Assembly: GCA_031181345.1 (NCBI GenBank)
Contig: JAPSLC010000031.1
Location: 1 to 60,062, forward strand
Source of the DNA: Cupriavidus sp.
GTDB lineage: Bacteria; Pseudomonadota; Gammaproteobacteria; Burkholderiales; Burkholderiaceae
Direction of reading: 5' to 3'
DNA: 60,062 nt
Of this stretch, positions 59,693 to 60,062 are shown piece after piece. The notes under the pieces are model-generated. The model made no database searches. It was not told the DNA's origin and saw only the letters and a list, made by a program, of their open reading frames with translations. The position numbers were made by a program, and so were the translations under genes. The first letter of the stretch is position 1; every line of letters starts with the position of its first letter.

Positions 59693-60062
59693 ATGCACAG
59701 CACGCCCTCATCCCGCCCCCATGTCCTCATCGTCGACCACGAGCCTGACCAACAGCGTCCGCTGCTGGAGTTGTTGAACCAGACAGGAATCCGCATCAGC
59801 GTTGCGTTCGACGGCGGGCATGCCTACCAGCGGGCGCTGGCAGGCATGCCGGACGCGATCCTGATGAACGTGCGGATGCCGACGGTGGATGGGTTCCGCG
59901 CTTGCCGCCTGATCAAGAGCCATCCTGCGATCGCCGCCATCCCGATCCTGTTCATGGGAAAGGCGGGCAATTTGAAGGAGCGGCTGTACGCGCTGCGCAA
60001 CGGCGGCGCCGACTACATCGTCAAGCCTTGTGCTCCGGAGGAAGTGCTGGCGCGCATCGAGA
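59693..60062 (+). CDS. Degenerate receiver-domain protein (partial at window end)
   Basis: The first 123 codons are visible; the frame runs off the window. It has the CheY fold pattern: VLIVDHEPD, DAILMNVRMPTVDGF, IPILFMG and GGADYIVKPCAPEEVL. The phospho-acceptor aspartate is replaced by N59, the second acidic-pocket residue by H16 and the switch Thr/Ser by G89, while K111 remains. It therefore should not accept phosphate in the normal way. It is divergent from tpsA across a 287-bp gap. The output domain, if any, lies beyond the end. ATG 59693 is the first plausible start; no strong ribosome site is seen. Confidence 0.8.
   Translation, partial: MHSTPSSRPHVLIVDHEPDQQRPLLELLNQTGIRISVAFDGGHAYQRALAGMPDAILMNVRMPTVDGFRACRLIKSHPAIAAIPILFMGKAGNLKERLYALRNGGADYIVKPCAPEEVLARIE

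Overview
The window is 60 kb of very GC-rich chromosomal DNA. Gene content points to a beta-proteobacterium of the family Burkholderiaceae, most like Cupriavidus or Ralstonia. The pointers are a tandem pair of cyanophycin synthetase genes with the DUF1854/ABC pair beside it, parE-parC, creBC, LysR-type regulators next to their targets, and CCA-encoding tRNA genes. The genus is inferred from gene style; no 16S is present.

Layout: (1) 1-3.2 kb: the 3' end of tmRNA (ssrA) with its terminator, a decayed lysR fragment, a flavin-reductase-like gene, and a divergent lysG/lysE-type regulator-exporter pair. (2) 3.4-5.7 kb: beta-carbonic anhydrase followed 10 bp later by a SulP transporter, probably a bicarbonate unit. 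(3) 5.7-10.1 kb: parE-parC (topoisomerase IV). (4) 10.4-17.5 kb: an MFS carrier with a micro-protein, uup (ABC-F), the creB-creC two-component system and an FAD oxidoreductase with a hairpin-rich leader. (5) 18-23.2 kb: BenE-type symporter, AadK-like nucleotidyltransferase, ktrB-ktrA potassium uptake (translationally coupled through a TTG start), a small exported Met/Gln/Pro-rich protein and tRNA-Arg(CCT). (6) 23.8-26.7 kb: RhlE-type DEAD-box helicase behind a long leader, and an RcnB-like periplasmic protein. (7) 26.8-35.3 kb: the cyanophycin locus, with DUF1854 protein and ABC exporter on the minus strand divergent from two cphA genes. (8) 35.5-37.2 kb: polar amino-acid ABC permease and binding protein. 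(9) 37.4-39.9 kb: CorC/HlyC-type CBS protein converging with and overlapping a PAP2 phosphatase. (10) 40.1-43.7 kb: a two-gene operon of a cytoplasmic subtilisin-like protease and a ComEC-like metallo-beta-lactamase-fold protein, which looks like a conflict (defence) module. (11) 43.7-47.1 kb: LysR regulator, DadA and a glutamate/aspartate-type binding protein. (12) 47.3-49.9 kb: an Rpn/DUF4351 nuclease of lower GC, tRNA-Ser(CGA) with an excellent promoter, and serS. (13) 50-59.4 kb: a two-partner secretion system, with a 2521-residue TpsA carrying seven near-identical 102-residue repeats and its TpsB porin. (14) 59.7 kb to the end: a receiver-domain protein, cut by the window edge, that lacks the phospho-acceptor aspartate.

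The most interesting points are the protease-MBL operon, the complementary loss of active-site motifs in the two adjacent cyanophycin synthetases, the zinc-ribbon ABC exporter/DUF1854 pair beside them, the higher-order repeat structure of TpsA, and the degenerate receiver divergent from it. Most of the rest is ordinary housekeeping and transport.
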